A stretch of DNA of 64,000 nt from an uncultured Arenicella sp. GTDB lineage: Bacteria > Pseudomonadota > Gammaproteobacteria > Arenicellales > Arenicellaceae. Positions 55,867-64,000 of this stretch are shown piece by piece. The stretch is taken from assembly GCA_937974565.1 (NCBI GenBank), contig CALJWL010000018.1, forward strand, positions 1 to 64,000, given 5' to 3'. The number at the start of each line of letters is the position of its first letter. Positions within the stretch are counted from its first letter, which is position 1. A model generated the notes under the pieces. That model had not been told where the DNA came from and searched no databases. It was given only the letters and a program-made list of their open reading frames with translations. Position numbers and translations under genes: made by a program.

Positions 55867-55900
55867 AAAACAGACCGAATTTTAAAATTCGGTCTGTTTT
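55867..55900 (+). terminator. Terminator of the AraC-family gene
   Basis: 14-bp stem (55867-55880 with 55887-55900) centred on TTTAAA, starting right at the stop codon and ending in TTTT. Confidence 0.85.
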
Positions 55901-56002
55901 AGCGGCTTTTCGGCAGAGGAAATGGAACAAAAGAAGTGAAATACGCTCAAGCCAAGGCATTTGAGCCAGTGGCGAATAAAAACTTTTTCCTGGAGCGTAC
56001 TC

Positions 56003-56314
56003 ATGAACAACTTAATCAAAACAGTATTAATCACCACTGGTCTTTCTCTTTCTTTGGGCGCAACAGCCGGATCAAAGACCGATTCAAACTACCTAGCTGA
56101 ATGCAAATCGCAGATCAAAGCACAGTATGGATCTGTCAATAAAATCGACATTGCTAGTATCAGTTCAAAACGTAACCTTTTCAAAGCCAAGCTGCGTGTT
56201 AAGGCTGATGGGGAACGCTCGTTGGTTTCGTGTGTGATTCGCGGTGAACAGCCCATCGCCTTAAATTGCTTAAAAGGCAACGTCTGCGATACAAGTTCAG
56301 TTGCGTCAAACTAA
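56003..56314 (+). CDS. Small periplasmic hypothetical protein
   Basis: 103 residues from the ATG at 56003, chosen because a GGAG ribosome site precedes it; an earlier in-frame ATG at 55961 would add 14 residues. Signal peptide 1-22 (MNNLIKTVLITTGLSLSLGA, cut after TAG). Four cysteines (LAECKSQ, LVSCVIRGE, LNCLKGNVC) suggest disulfides. No family recognised. It follows the AraC gene on the same strand but after a terminator, so it has its own promoter; the adjacent regulator is a candidate controller. Confidence 0.6.
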   Translation: MNNLIKTVLITTGLSLSLGATAGSKTDSNYLAECKSQIKAQYGSVNKIDIASISSKRNLFKAKLRVKADGERSLVSCVIRGEQPIALNCLKGNVCDTSSVASN

Positions 56315-56516
56315 TAACCTGACAAAAAATCACCTATAAACCCATTGTTTGAGTTTTGATGAAGTACACAACGTTACGTGCGAGTATTCCGGTAATTTAC
56401 ATACTTGCACAACCTATTAACGCGGCATAAACCGTTGATAAATTGATGATTCAACGTGCTTCAGAAACAGCTGAGCTTGAACCTTTTACTACTCGGTGCG
56501 TTTTTGCACTCACTTT
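56315..56516 (+). other. Non-coding stretch before a strong terminator
   Basis: About 200 bases without a protein frame between the small periplasmic gene and the terminator at 56517. It may be the 3' region of that gene or a small RNA; a TTGCAC...CATAAA promoter-like pair is near 56404-56433. Confidence 0.3.
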
Positions 56517-56546
56517 AGCCAGAGTATTCAACTCTGGCTTTTTTTT
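56517..56546 (+). terminator. Plus-strand terminator
   Basis: 9-bp perfect stem (56517-56525 with 56531-56539), 5-base loop, eight T residues. Either ends the 56003 gene or a small RNA. Confidence 0.85.
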
Positions 56547-56894
56547 CTTTAAACACTGAGTTACTGTATCTTCGCAAACACCCCATGGATCTTTCATCTC
56601 GGATAATCGTTATGCCATGTAAAACAACACTTGAAGGCCGTAATGAATAAAGATAAATAACCGACGCAAGGCCATTCAATGCATGGCCTTTACTGAAGCC
56701 GGGCTACGCGCTTTATTCAGCTTAAAATCAAGTTTCAATACACTCATACGACCACATGACGATCACTATCAAGCTCGTTGAGAGGATTGTTATGCGCGGT
56801 TGACAGCAACCCAAATACCGTACCTTCCTTTGTGGGTGTTGGCGGGCATTTCCACTTGTTGCCTGCGGCAATGACTGTTGTTAACTTAATCGTC
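56547..56894. other. Gap before the PqiA-like gene with a small hairpin
   Basis: About 350 bases without a gene. An 8-bp hairpin (56668-56675 with 56683-56690) has no T-run. No other feature is seen. Confidence 0.4.
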
Positions 56895-57371
56895 TTACGA
56901 CTTGTTAGTTTGCAAGCTGTAACCAGACAACAAACGATAAGTCAATAACATGGAAAGCAACACGTAACCAGCAAAGAAGAATAGGCCAACATGTACCTGT
57001 ACGGTAGCTAATCCGCCCAATTTTATTGTGGCAGCCAAGATAGAGATGATAAACACATCAGCCATTGACCATTTACATATTTTGGACAGATTGCGAACCG
57101 CAAACAAGCGGTTCGACTCTGACGCATGCTCTTTGCTTAATACCACCCACGAGAAAGTAAATTTTAGAACCGGAGTAAGCACGCTAAAACTAAAAATAAC
57201 AGCGGCCAGAAAAAATTCCTTAATGCTAAACAGCTCATGAACACCGCCTAATAGCGAAAATGTGTCGTTCATCACAAAAAATTTTTGTAATGTGAACATT
57301 GGCATAGAAATACCTAGGCCAAAGAATACTATCGACACACCTAAAAATACGCGATCAAACATGTTGCTCAA
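56895..57371 (-). CDS. PqiA-domain membrane protein
   Basis: 158 residues with four membrane segments near 8-28, 47-72, 103-123 and 128-148. Paraquat-inducible protein A family motifs: a PMFTLQKF segment early, SFSVLTPVLKF near residue 60, and SKICKWSMADVFIISILAAT near 95-115. PqiA/YebS proteins work with MCE-domain partners in lipid transport, but only a single PqiA domain and no MCE gene are here. The ATG overlaps the hemH stop by four bases, so it is translationally coupled to hemH. Confidence 0.88.
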   Translation of the reverse strand: MSNMFDRVFLGVSIVFFGLGISMPMFTLQKFFVMNDTFSLLGGVHELFSIKEFFLAAVIFSFSVLTPVLKFTFSWVVLSKEHASESNRLFAVRNLSKICKWSMADVFIISILAATIKLGGLATVQVHVGLFFFAGYVLLSMLLTYRLLSGYSLQTNKS

Positions 57372-58375
57372 GCGTGATTGATTCTATTTTTAACAATCGC
57401 AGACATAAGGCTAGCATGATCGTCTGAGTCATTGAGACAAGGGATGTAACTGTATTCTTCACCGCCAGCATCTAGAAAATATTGTTTATTTTCACCTTCA
57501 ATTTCTTCCAAGGTTTCCAAACAATCGGCGCTGAACCCCGGACAAATAATGTCTACTGACTTTACTCCTTCACTAGGTAAAGCTTGCAAGGTTTTATCAC
57601 AGTAAGGTTGCAACCATTCCTCGGCACCCAAGCGCGATTGAAAGACCAACACCCATTCATTGTCATTCAATTGTAGATAGTCGGCAATGCGCTTTGCCGT
57701 CTCTTTGCATTGCCACTCATAAGGGTCGCCACGTTGAGTGAATTTTTTAGGCACACCATGGAATGACATTACTAACTTTTGCTTCTTTGTGTGTGTTTTC
57801 CAGTGGGCCTTTATTGAATCACCGATGGCTTGAACATAACCGTCATGTTGATAGTAATCACTTATAAAGTCTAAATTCGGCACCCATCTTTGTTTGCTAA
57901 ACGCCTTACTCAGCGCATCAAAAGTCGAACCGTTTGTGCTGCCTGAATACTGAGGGTACATAGGAATAGCCACTATTTTACGCACGCCTTCTTCGTGCAG
58001 CGCTTTCACTTTGCTCTCAATGCTTGGCTTACCATAACGCATGGCCACTTCCACTTGAAATTGATCTCCGAGCTTCAAAGCCACCTTCTCACCCAAGCGT
58101 TGGCTGTTTAGCAGCAACGGTGAGCCCTCTTCGGTCCAAATTTCCCGATACGTTGCGGCGCTTTTATGAGAGCGAAAATTAACGATAATGCCTCTAACTA
58201 AGATAGCACGAAGTAATTTAGGTAATTCAATGACACGTGGGTCCATCAAAAATTCAGCGAGGTATTTCCGTAAACCTGGGCAAACTGGTCGTTCAGGAGT
58301 ACCAAGGTTGCAAAGCAATACCCCTATGCGTTCATTGCTATTAGAAAAATCGGATTCCTGACCAAAGTATTTCAT
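57368..58375 (-). CDS. hemH: Ferrochelatase
   Basis: Inserts iron into protoporphyrin IX, the last haem step. 335 residues. Motifs: VLLCNLGTPERPVCPGLRKY at the start, AIPMYPQYSGSTNGSTFDAL near 140, the active-site VMSFHGVPKKFTQRGDPYE near 193, and VFQSRLGAEEWLQPY near 242, then DIICPGFSADCLETLEEIE. It is typical in length. It is coupled to the PqiA-like gene downstream. The other haem gene in the window, hemL, is far away. Confidence 0.97.
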   Translation of the reverse strand: MKYFGQESDFSNSNERIGVLLCNLGTPERPVCPGLRKYLAEFLMDPRVIELPKLLRAILVRGIIVNFRSHKSAATYREIWTEEGSPLLLNSQRLGEKVALKLGDQFQVEVAMRYGKPSIESKVKALHEEGVRKIVAIPMYPQYSGSTNGSTFDALSKAFSKQRWVPNLDFISDYYQHDGYVQAIGDSIKAHWKTHTKKQKLVMSFHGVPKKFTQRGDPYEWQCKETAKRIADYLQLNDNEWVLVFQSRLGAEEWLQPYCDKTLQALPSEGVKSVDIICPGFSADCLETLEEIEGENKQYFLDAGGEEYSYIPCLNDSDDHASLMSAIVKNRINHA

Positions 58376-58470
58376 GGATGTATTTTTACGGTTATTTTGC
58401 GGCCAAAACGTACCGAAATGCTTGTCAAGTAGAATCAGGTGACCGCTTTATTTTCGTTCAACGCCTAAGT

Positions 58471-59562
58471 TTATGCATTTCCTGTGACTTTCATGCCAGG
58501 ACGGATATGTTCATTGGCGAAATCAACCATGCGTTTTAATGAGCGCTCGGCCTTGGACCTTACACCTTCGTCGATGAGTATTTCGTTGTCGCCCGTTTTC
58601 AACACTTTGGCTAAACGCTGAAGGTCGTTCATTTTCATCCAAGGACACTGTGCGCAACTTTTGCACGTAGCCCCATTGCCGGCTGTGGGTGCCGCAATGA
58701 ACTCCTTATCTGGGGAATACTGCTTCATTTTGTGAAAAATACCGTCTTCCGTAGCGACAATAAATTTCTTATTTGGCAATTCTCGAGTGGCATTTAAAAT
58801 TTTACTGGTTGAACCCACCACATCGGCTAAGTCTACCACGCTCATAGGGGACTCTGGGTGTACTAACACGGCGGCATCAGGATGCTCTTGCTTCATGGTA
58901 AGCAGTTGTTCGGCTTTGAACTCCTCATGCACAATGCAAGAGCCTTGCCACATAATCATGTCTGCGCCAGTTTCTTTGCGAATGTAACCGCCCAGAAAAC
59001 GATCCGGCCCCCAAATAATTTTCTCGCCTTTGTTCCTCAAATGAGTGCAAATCTCTAACGCAATCGAAGATGTAACCACCCAATCCGCACGCGCCTTTAC
59101 CTCGGCGCTGGTATTAGCGTAAACAACGACTGTGCGATCAGGATGCTCATCACAAAATGCAGAAAATTCATCAATCGGGCAACCGATATCCAACGAACAC
59201 TCGGCGTCTTGATCAAGCAATAGAACGCGTTTTTCCGGACTGAGAATTTTAGATGTCTCCGCCATGAACTTAACTCCTGCCACAACAATTGTGCTGGCGT
59301 CATGTTCGTAAGCATAGCGAGCCATCTCTAATGAATCGGCTACTTTACCACCACTTTCTTCGGCTAGATCTTGCAAGTCATCGTCTACATAGTAATGAGA
59401 GACCAAAATTGCGTCTTGCGCCTTTAGCTGCGCCAGAATATCTTGTTTTAAATTCTTTTCAGCAACATCACCGAGAGCGCTGTGCGTGATCGAGCGCGCT
59501 TGAGCCGCTGTTACGTCGATTTCATTCTCTAATTTTTTGGGTACGTCTAAGGCTTTGGACAT
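58471..59562 (-). CDS. nadA: Quinolinate synthase
   Basis: Condenses iminoaspartate with dihydroxyacetone phosphate to quinolinate in NAD synthesis. 363 residues from the ATG at 59562, which has an AGGAGAAA ribosome site; an open frame to 59637 is rejected. Motifs: [29 protein letters not shown], a first [4Fe-4S] cysteine in [23 protein letters not shown] and the C-terminal [13 protein letters not shown]. It stands alone; nadB is not in the window. Confidence 0.97.
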   Translation of the reverse strand: MSKALDVPKKLENEIDVTAAQARSITHSALGDVAEKNLKQDILAQLKAQDAILVSHYYVDDDLQDLAEESGGKVADSLEMARYAYEHDASTIVVAGVKFMAETSKILSPEKRVLLLDQDAECSLDIGCPIDEFSAFCDEHPDRTVVVYANTSAEVKARADWVVTSSIALEICTHLRNKGEKIIWGPDRFLGGYIRKETGADMIMWQGSCIVHEEFKAEQLLTMKQEHPDAAVLVHPESPMSVVDLADVVGSTSKILNATRELPNKKFIVATEDGIFHKMKQYSPDKEFIAAPTAGNGATCKSCAQCPWMKMNDLQRLAKVLKTGDNEILIDEGVRSKAERSLKRMVDFANEHIRPGMKVTGNA

Positions 59563-59639
59563 GGTTTCTCCTAACAGGCCTAATGATAAAAAAGGGTATA
59601 AAAAGGCCTCAATCAATGCGGCCAATATCACCGGCACAG

Positions 59640-60139
59640 TTACAGTCTAAAATGTTGGTCCAATCCTACCATAGCTCAAGCGAAAACGTAGTTTCGCAAA
59701 CTTGTAAGATTGCAAAATATTAGTAAGTTAACAACCTTAATTACGCGTTACTATAAAGCGTGCGTTGACGAAAAAAATACACTTTATGCTAAACGCTCCA
59801 TTAAATTGTTGCAGACGACACTTATTTTTTTAACTAACAGAAAATCCTTTTCCGTACAGAGAAATATAGTAACGCTCTTTCTGCCATGGTTACTGCCCGA
59901 AATACAATGACAACTAGAGAAGACAAACAAATTATCTCAATACGCGGCCTTCGTTTCGCGCATGTTTTGCGGCTTCTGATTGCTAAGATTTGTTGTAAAT
60001 ACATTAACCATAAAACTCATCCACACTTTTAAAGTGTATTTTTTTATGTCACGACATTAAAGCACTATGCCCAATTACAAAATAGTTCAAAGGTGTTATG
60101 TTCCCTTAACGTAATAGAAACTGTGCGACAGCAATCGAC
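59640..60139. other. Intergenic region before the glycan-type cluster
   Basis: About 500 bases, AT-rich, without a convincing gene; a 66-codon plus-strand frame at 59710-59910 has no features. A short palindromic hairpin with a T-run lies at 60023-60045 on the plus strand. Confidence 0.4.
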
Positions 60140-61153
60140 ATGTATCATCGGGTAAATTTTCTCCGCTTCTATTTTGCGGTTAGTGTTGCGATATACCACG
60201 TTTACGCTTCTTGGGTGCCTCAGGCTGGAACACTGGCTGTGTTAGGCTTTTTTTTTGTAAGCGGCTTTTTAATCTCCAAATTGTTAACCGAGACTTATCG
60301 TAATAGACCCAAGCAATTCTTAGTCAATCGATTCCTAAGAATTTACCCCGCTTATTTAGCCAGTGTGGCAATTGGAAGCGTTGTAATCATACTGCTCCCA
60401 GAATCAACCCTACAAGGCACAAATCCTGGCTTAAGGTTGCCTGGCGATATTAAAGAAGTATTAGAGAATATTGTCATTTTTGGTTTGCAAGGAAATCTCT
60501 CGAGAATAGTACCCCCAGCATGGTCTTTAGACATTGAACTGAGTTGGTACATCATCTTTTTTCTATTGAGTTTTTTCAGTGTAAAACTAAGAAAATGGAC
60601 TTTATTGCTTTTCGCAAGCCTTGTCTTATTGTACATCTTTCCCGAGAAACACAAGTTTTATGGAGATACAATAGGCTCAGGCTATGCTTTCTGTGCCGGT
60701 GCGTTGCATTACTATATAAGGCCACGATTCAACCAGTTACTATGCTCAATTGTCGCTTTTTCACTGGTGCCAGCCATGTATGTGTTACCACATATTTTAG
60801 GCACAAAAAGCGGCATGAACGATCAATCTTTAAATTGGCTGGTTTTAATTGGTTTTGTTGTATTACTATTTATCTCATTCCAATTTTTTCTCTACGAAGA
60901 AGGTAAAGAGAGAGCGGATTCACGCTCACCTTATCAACTCGTATCTCAGTTTTTAGGTAATTTAAGTTATCCCTTCTTTCTAACTCACTGGCACGCAAGC
61001 GCAATTTTTTTCTTTTTCTTTGATTATAGAAAAGACACCATACAAAACACGATTGGCACCCTTTTATTAACGCTAGCGATTTCAGTTTTTGTAGTATATT
61101 TCGTTGAAAAGCCAGTACAAACACTAAGAAAAAGAGTCAGGGAAACACAATAG
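60140..61153 (+). CDS. Acyltransferase-3 family membrane protein
   Basis: 337 residues with about ten membrane segments. Family 3 acyltransferase marks: NFLRFYFAVSVAIYHVYASW at the start (the conserved His), FFFVSGFLISKLL near 37, RFLRIYPAYLASV near 64, and WSLDIELSWYIIFFLLSF near 128. Such enzymes O-acylate glycans or other exported molecules at the inner membrane. It is the first of a plus-strand group; 40 bases separate it from the 2OG oxygenase gene. Substrate not known. Confidence 0.9.
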   Translation: MYHRVNFLRFYFAVSVAIYHVYASWVPQAGTLAVLGFFFVSGFLISKLLTETYRNRPKQFLVNRFLRIYPAYLASVAIGSVVIILLPESTLQGTNPGLRLPGDIKEVLENIVIFGLQGNLSRIVPPAWSLDIELSWYIIFFLLSFFSVKLRKWTLLLFASLVLLYIFPEKHKFYGDTIGSGYAFCAGALHYYIRPRFNQLLCSIVAFSLVPAMYVLPHILGTKSGMNDQSLNWLVLIGFVVLLFISFQFFLYEEGKERADSRSPYQLVSQFLGNLSYPFFLTHWHASAIFFFFFDYRKDTIQNTIGTLLLTLAISVFVVYFVEKPVQTLRKRVRETQ

Positions 61154-61193
61154 CAGAACCCGTTCTCTACTTTAAGAAGAATAAAATCACAAA

Positions 61194-61946
61194 ATGAAAA
61201 AAGAAACAGGAAATAACCTATTCACATTTTCAACGCCTGAACTCGAAGTGCTTGCTCAAGAAAAAAGGCCACACTATTTGAGTGCTTCCCCTTGGCCACA
61301 CGCCGTATTTGATGACTTTTTGCCTGAGACAGTTGCGCAAAATATTTTGGAAGAATTTCCATCACCGGATTACCCTATGTGGTTAGATTGGAAAGTCAGA
61401 GACCCTGAGAATCAACCAAAAAAACAAGGCATTGGGCACGCCTCAAACCTTGAACTAGCCTCACCCATCATCCACAACATCATTTTTGCTTTTAATTCGT
61501 TTCCGTTTTTAAACTTTTTAGAAAACCTAACCGCAATAGAGCAGTTGCTTCCAGACCCGTACTTAAATGGCGGAGGCATACAGCAAGTTTTAAACGGCGG
61601 CAAACTGTCGGTGCATACAGACTTTAACCGTATTGAATCACTAGGATTGTATCGACGTATCAATATACTGCTGTATTTAAATAAAGATTGGCAGCCAGAA
61701 TATAACGGCGAACTCGAATTATGGACGCCTGATTTAGACCAATGCGCTAAAAGCATTAGCCCGAACTTCAATCGCCTGGTTGTTTTTGAAACCAACAAAA
61801 AAACATTTCACGGTCACCCAAAGCCCTTGAACTTACCCCCTAACGTTACTAGAAAAGCGGTAACTTTGTATTATTACACCAGCCATGCCGCTGATAATAA
61901 AAAATACGATCAAATTACAGATTGGCAAAACCCAGTTCGCCTATGA
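61194..61946 (+). CDS. 2OG-Fe(II) oxygenase superfamily protein
   Basis: 250 residues. The facial triad of the family is seen in SVHTDFNRIESL near residue 140 (His-x-Asp) and FHGHPKPL near 202 (distal His), with VTRKAVTLYYYTS near 222 giving the 2-oxoglutarate-binding Arg. The N-terminal half resembles prolyl-hydroxylase-like proteins that often sit in glycan or peptide-modifying clusters. Its stop overlaps the start of the following sulfotransferase (ATGATGA). The substrate is unknown; by context, an exported glycan or a lipid-linked sugar. Confidence 0.82.
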   Translation: MKKETGNNLFTFSTPELEVLAQEKRPHYLSASPWPHAVFDDFLPETVAQNILEEFPSPDYPMWLDWKVRDPENQPKKQGIGHASNLELASPIIHNIIFAFNSFPFLNFLENLTAIEQLLPDPYLNGGGIQQVLNGGKLSVHTDFNRIESLGLYRRINILLYLNKDWQPEYNGELELWTPDLDQCAKSISPNFNRLVVFETNKKTFHGHPKPLNLPPNVTRKAVTLYYYTSHAADNKKYDQITDWQNPVRL

Positions 61947-62770
61947 TGACCAGAGTTTTACCACCGTTAATGCTAAACAGCTTACCAAAGGCTGGGACTC
62001 ACTTATTAAGTAGGCTTTTCGAATATTTGCCTCTTTACACCCACTCTGGGGTGGTATTGTCCAACGAGACCGCTAAGGGCCATGAGGACGACAGAAGCGA
62101 TATTAAACTTGGCGTGACTTCTCCAAAAAGGATAAACCCGAGCGCGTTTACAGAAGTGATGCGTGAATTGAATTACAGCCAATACCATTATGGACACCTA
62201 CCTTACTCTAAAGAAACCGACGAAATACTGACGCAGCTTGGCGTCAAAATGGTGGTTCTTCTAAGAGATCCGAGAGCCGTGGTTTGCTCAAACGTGCATT
62301 TTATTCTTAAGAATAAACATCACGAACTTCATGACACTTTCACCGCTCTACCCAATTTCAACGCGCAACTGAAAACAGCAATAGTTGGCTTTGATCGAAC
62401 TCAAAATGCTAGAAAAGAACTGCTCTCAATCAATCAATGCTATGCATCCATCGCCAAGTGGGGAACAGATGCCAATAAAAAGCTTATCTTTTTTGAAGAC
62501 CTTATTGGCGCACGCGGAGATGGAGATGAGCTATCTCAAAGGAAAACCGTGTCTGAGATTCTATCTTACGTGGGCTACCCCTATACTAACGACGATTTAA
62601 CTAAGCTTTGCGACCAAATTTTCTCGGAATCAAGCCCGACTTTTTCCAGGGGTAGAGTAGAAGGTTGGCGGATGGATTTCACACCGGAATTAGAGCAGTA
62701 TTTTAACGACAACGCCGGAGACAGTTTTAAAATGCATCAACAGTTAAGGCAAAAACACACCGCAGATTAA
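61943..62770 (+). CDS. Sulfotransferase-domain protein
   Basis: 275 residues from the ATG at 61943; an in-frame start at 61922 would overlap the oxygenase gene by 25 bases. The 5'-PAPS loop is LNSLPKAGTHLLSRLFEYLP near residue 10, and the 3'-phosphate site is VVLLRDPRAVVCS near residue 100; a later SSPTFSRGRVEGWRMDF segment is common in these proteins. It would move sulfate from PAPS to a hydroxyl of an unknown acceptor. Coupled to the oxygenase gene, and it shares its last four bases with the convergent sulfotransferase. Confidence 0.88.
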   Translation: MMTRVLPPLMLNSLPKAGTHLLSRLFEYLPLYTHSGVVLSNETAKGHEDDRSDIKLGVTSPKRINPSAFTEVMRELNYSQYHYGHLPYSKETDEILTQLGVKMVVLLRDPRAVVCSNVHFILKNKHHELHDTFTALPNFNAQLKTAIVGFDRTQNARKELLSINQCYASIAKWGTDANKKLIFFEDLIGARGDGDELSQRKTVSEILSYVGYPYTNDDLTKLCDQIFSESSPTFSRGRVEGWRMDFTPELEQYFNDNAGDSFKMHQQLRQKHTAD

Positions 62771-63534
62771 GCCGTAAGCCAATCGCCCACATTAATGCCA
62801 GTTAGAGCTTGAACTTTTTTTAAATCCTTTCGAAACACGCCTCTCAGCAGACGAGCAATCACGGAGTTCATAGGGTGATCGTACTGCCCTTGGTGGATTG
62901 CAAGCCTCTCAGGGATATACGTTGAATCAACCCCCAGAAACGTAAACACTCTCTTAAGAGTCTCTTCGTGGTCTTTTTTAAGGTCCTCATTTCGAATAAA
63001 AAGACACTGATCCTTACTAAAATATTTAAAAAGGTTTTCAATTTGACGACTGTAAAAACCTCTATGAATGTATGAGTAAACAGGGTGTTGATCAAAAAAC
63101 CCTCTGCGCAATGGCTCACTCAACATTGCTAGAAAAAACTGTCTATTTTCATTGCCTCTGTTGTACTCCATATTCCAATGTGAATACGCGCGATCAACGG
63201 GGTTCCTCAGTAAAACAACAACCTTCATATCAGGGTTATAAACCTTGATTCTTTCAATGCATGGTCGCCAATAGGTGTAGATGGGTGTGATATCGCCAGT
63301 AACTTTAGATAAACTCTCATCTGTGAACCAATCATGATACGTTTGGTAATTCGGACACCCAGATTTAAAAAAGTCATCTATATCAAAAAAGTGAGGAGCT
63401 ATTTTAGGCGGGCTCACTATGCCGATTTCAGGGTGCTGAGATAAAAAATGATTTAGTGCCTGCGTGCCTCCTTTCTGCATTCCGGCAACCACAAAATTTA
63501 CTTTTGGTTCAACTGTCACGTTTTCTAATAACAC
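62767..63534 (-). CDS. Sulfotransferase-domain protein
   Basis: 255 residues. The 5'-PAPS loop is FVVAGMQKGGTQALNHFLSQ near residue 14, and the 3'-phosphate site is KVVVLLRNPVDRAYSHWNME near residue 104. The KGGT loop and RAYSHW wording resemble the heparan-sulfate-type (NDST-like) and bacterial carbohydrate sulfotransferases. It is of a different lineage from the neighbouring sulfotransferase. Its stop overlaps that gene's stop (TTAA). Precedes, on the same strand, nothing else; its upstream neighbour ends with a terminator. Confidence 0.88.
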   Translation of the reverse strand: MLLENVTVEPKVNFVVAGMQKGGTQALNHFLSQHPEIGIVSPPKIAPHFFDIDDFFKSGCPNYQTYHDWFTDESLSKVTGDITPIYTYWRPCIERIKVYNPDMKVVVLLRNPVDRAYSHWNMEYNRGNENRQFFLAMLSEPLRRGFFDQHPVYSYIHRGFYSRQIENLFKYFSKDQCLFIRNEDLKKDHEETLKRVFTFLGVDSTYIPERLAIHQGQYDHPMNSVIARLLRGVFRKDLKKVQALTGINVGDWLTA

Positions 63535-63569
63535 AGATCAATAGAATCAACTTCTTGCAAATAAACAAA

Positions 63570-63603
63570 AACCGCCGAACACTTTAAACAGTGTTCGGCG
63601 GTT
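63570..63603 (-). terminator. Terminator of the right-edge gene
   Basis: Perfect 14-bp stem (63570-63583 with 63590-63603), 6-base loop TTAAAC, and TTTTG-type T-run on the minus strand. It ends the minus-strand gene that enters from the right. Confidence 0.9.
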
Positions 63604-63625
63604 CAGAGTAGAAAATGATAACGAA

Positions 63626-64000
63626 CTAATCTTTTTCTAAATCAGCAAAGCGCTCTTCCATCGCTTTTAAACGTTCATGCAACTGCTCAATGTATATATG
63701 AGCGACCTCAAGTTCATGCAAAATTCCCGTGGTTTTCTGTGTGATATTAATAGGTTGATCTGGTTTGGTTGGCCCCACAGCTCCTAAAAATTTATTGTTC
63801 CACATCTCTTTCGCATGCTCTTCAATTGGCTTAACGGTAAAGACGCTCGGATCAAAAACTCTGTCACACGGTATAGCAGCAGTGCAGTTTCCGGCTGTGC
63901 CTGTAATCAAACCGCCTTCAAGTGTGAGCGTTCCGGTATCCGATAATGCGAACTCAAAGTTTGAATCACCGGTCGCATTTATAACGAATTGACCCACAGT
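63626..64000 (-). CDS. C-terminal part of a probable surface protein (truncated by the window edge)
   Basis: About 124 codons are visible and the gene runs off the right edge. The visible start is not a true one: it is a GTG inside an open frame three bases from the edge. The first 50 residues read like the end of a beta-rich secreted or phage-tail-type domain (TLTLEGGLITGTAGN), followed by FTVKPIEEHAKEMWNNKFLG and a coiled-coil-like C-terminus HIYIEQLHERLKAMEERFAD. The same end is found on large surface or tail-fibre-like proteins of marine bacteria, from memory. Function unknown. Confidence 0.6.
   Translation of the reverse strand, partial: TVGQFVINATGDSNFEFALSDTGTLTLEGGLITGTAGNCTAAIPCDRVFDPSVFTVKPIEEHAKEMWNNKFLGAVGPTKPDQPINITQKTTGILHELEVAHIYIEQLHERLKAMEERFADLEKD

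Noticed and set aside
59710-59910. 66-codon plus-strand frame between nadA and the acyltransferase gene
   Set aside because: AT-rich chance frame without motif or ribosome site.

Overview
The window reads as chromosomal DNA of a gammaproteobacterium, probably marine and of moderate GC content. Evidence for this is the his-tatABC order, argS followed by a SPOR-domain gene, a glyQ-glyS-gmhB-plsC run, glnA-glnL-glnG with sigma-54/NtrC sites, a PilU ATPase, and a large TonB-dependent receptor. No rRNA, tRNA or CRISPR array was seen. Most genes are on the minus strand in short operons.

Layout. 0-10 kb: metK, a DUF4870-like membrane protein, hemL, folD, then a minus-strand block hisB-hisH-hisA-hisF-hisI-hisE-tatA-tatB-tatC joining histidine biosynthesis to twin-arginine export. 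10-17 kb: small accessory genes (GFA-fold zinc protein, membrane proteins, MFS carrier), pilU, a small cysteine-bearing secreted protein, the sirtuin cobB, and a Tyr/Arg/Lys-rich secreted protein. 16.5-25 kb: a minus-strand series kbl-tdh-DCC thiol protein-CPA2 antiporter-SDR, a lipoprotein ggt, and an ABC1/ADCK kinase. 25-32 kb: a gene-poor accessory stretch with strong hairpins, decayed IS5-type and IS66-type transposases, and a 993-residue TonB receptor between the IS debris.

33.4-36.3 kb holds the most interesting locus. A DUF2282 precursor peptide with six cysteines, a single protein fusing an MNIO (DUF692) oxidase to a DUF2063 partner domain, and a DoxX membrane protein together match the architecture of a bufferin-type, copper-related RiPP operon, here with fused enzyme and partner. 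A strong terminator between precursor and enzyme would favour excess precursor.

36.7-48 kb is mainly housekeeping: MBL hydrolase, argS, SPOR protein, MscS channel, plsC-like acyltransferase, gmhB, glyS, glyQ, then ald divergent from an Lrp-type regulator. 48.3-53 kb is the nitrogen-control unit. glnA has a textbook sigma-54 promoter with an upstream NtrC-like site and a long leader, then a terminator, then glnL-glnG behind a perfect NtrC palindrome that overlaps a likely sigma-70 promoter. This implies NtrC autoregulation, as known for E. coli glnL.

53-59.6 kb: an SH3-domain membrane protein, a TraB/GumN-like protein, a membrane-anchored AraC regulator, a small periplasmic protein, then hemH with a PqiA-like gene, and nadA. 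60-64 kb: acyltransferase-3, 2OG-Fe(II) oxygenase and two sulfotransferases, probably for decorating a surface glycan or other exported molecule, and the C-terminal end of a probable surface protein at the right edge.
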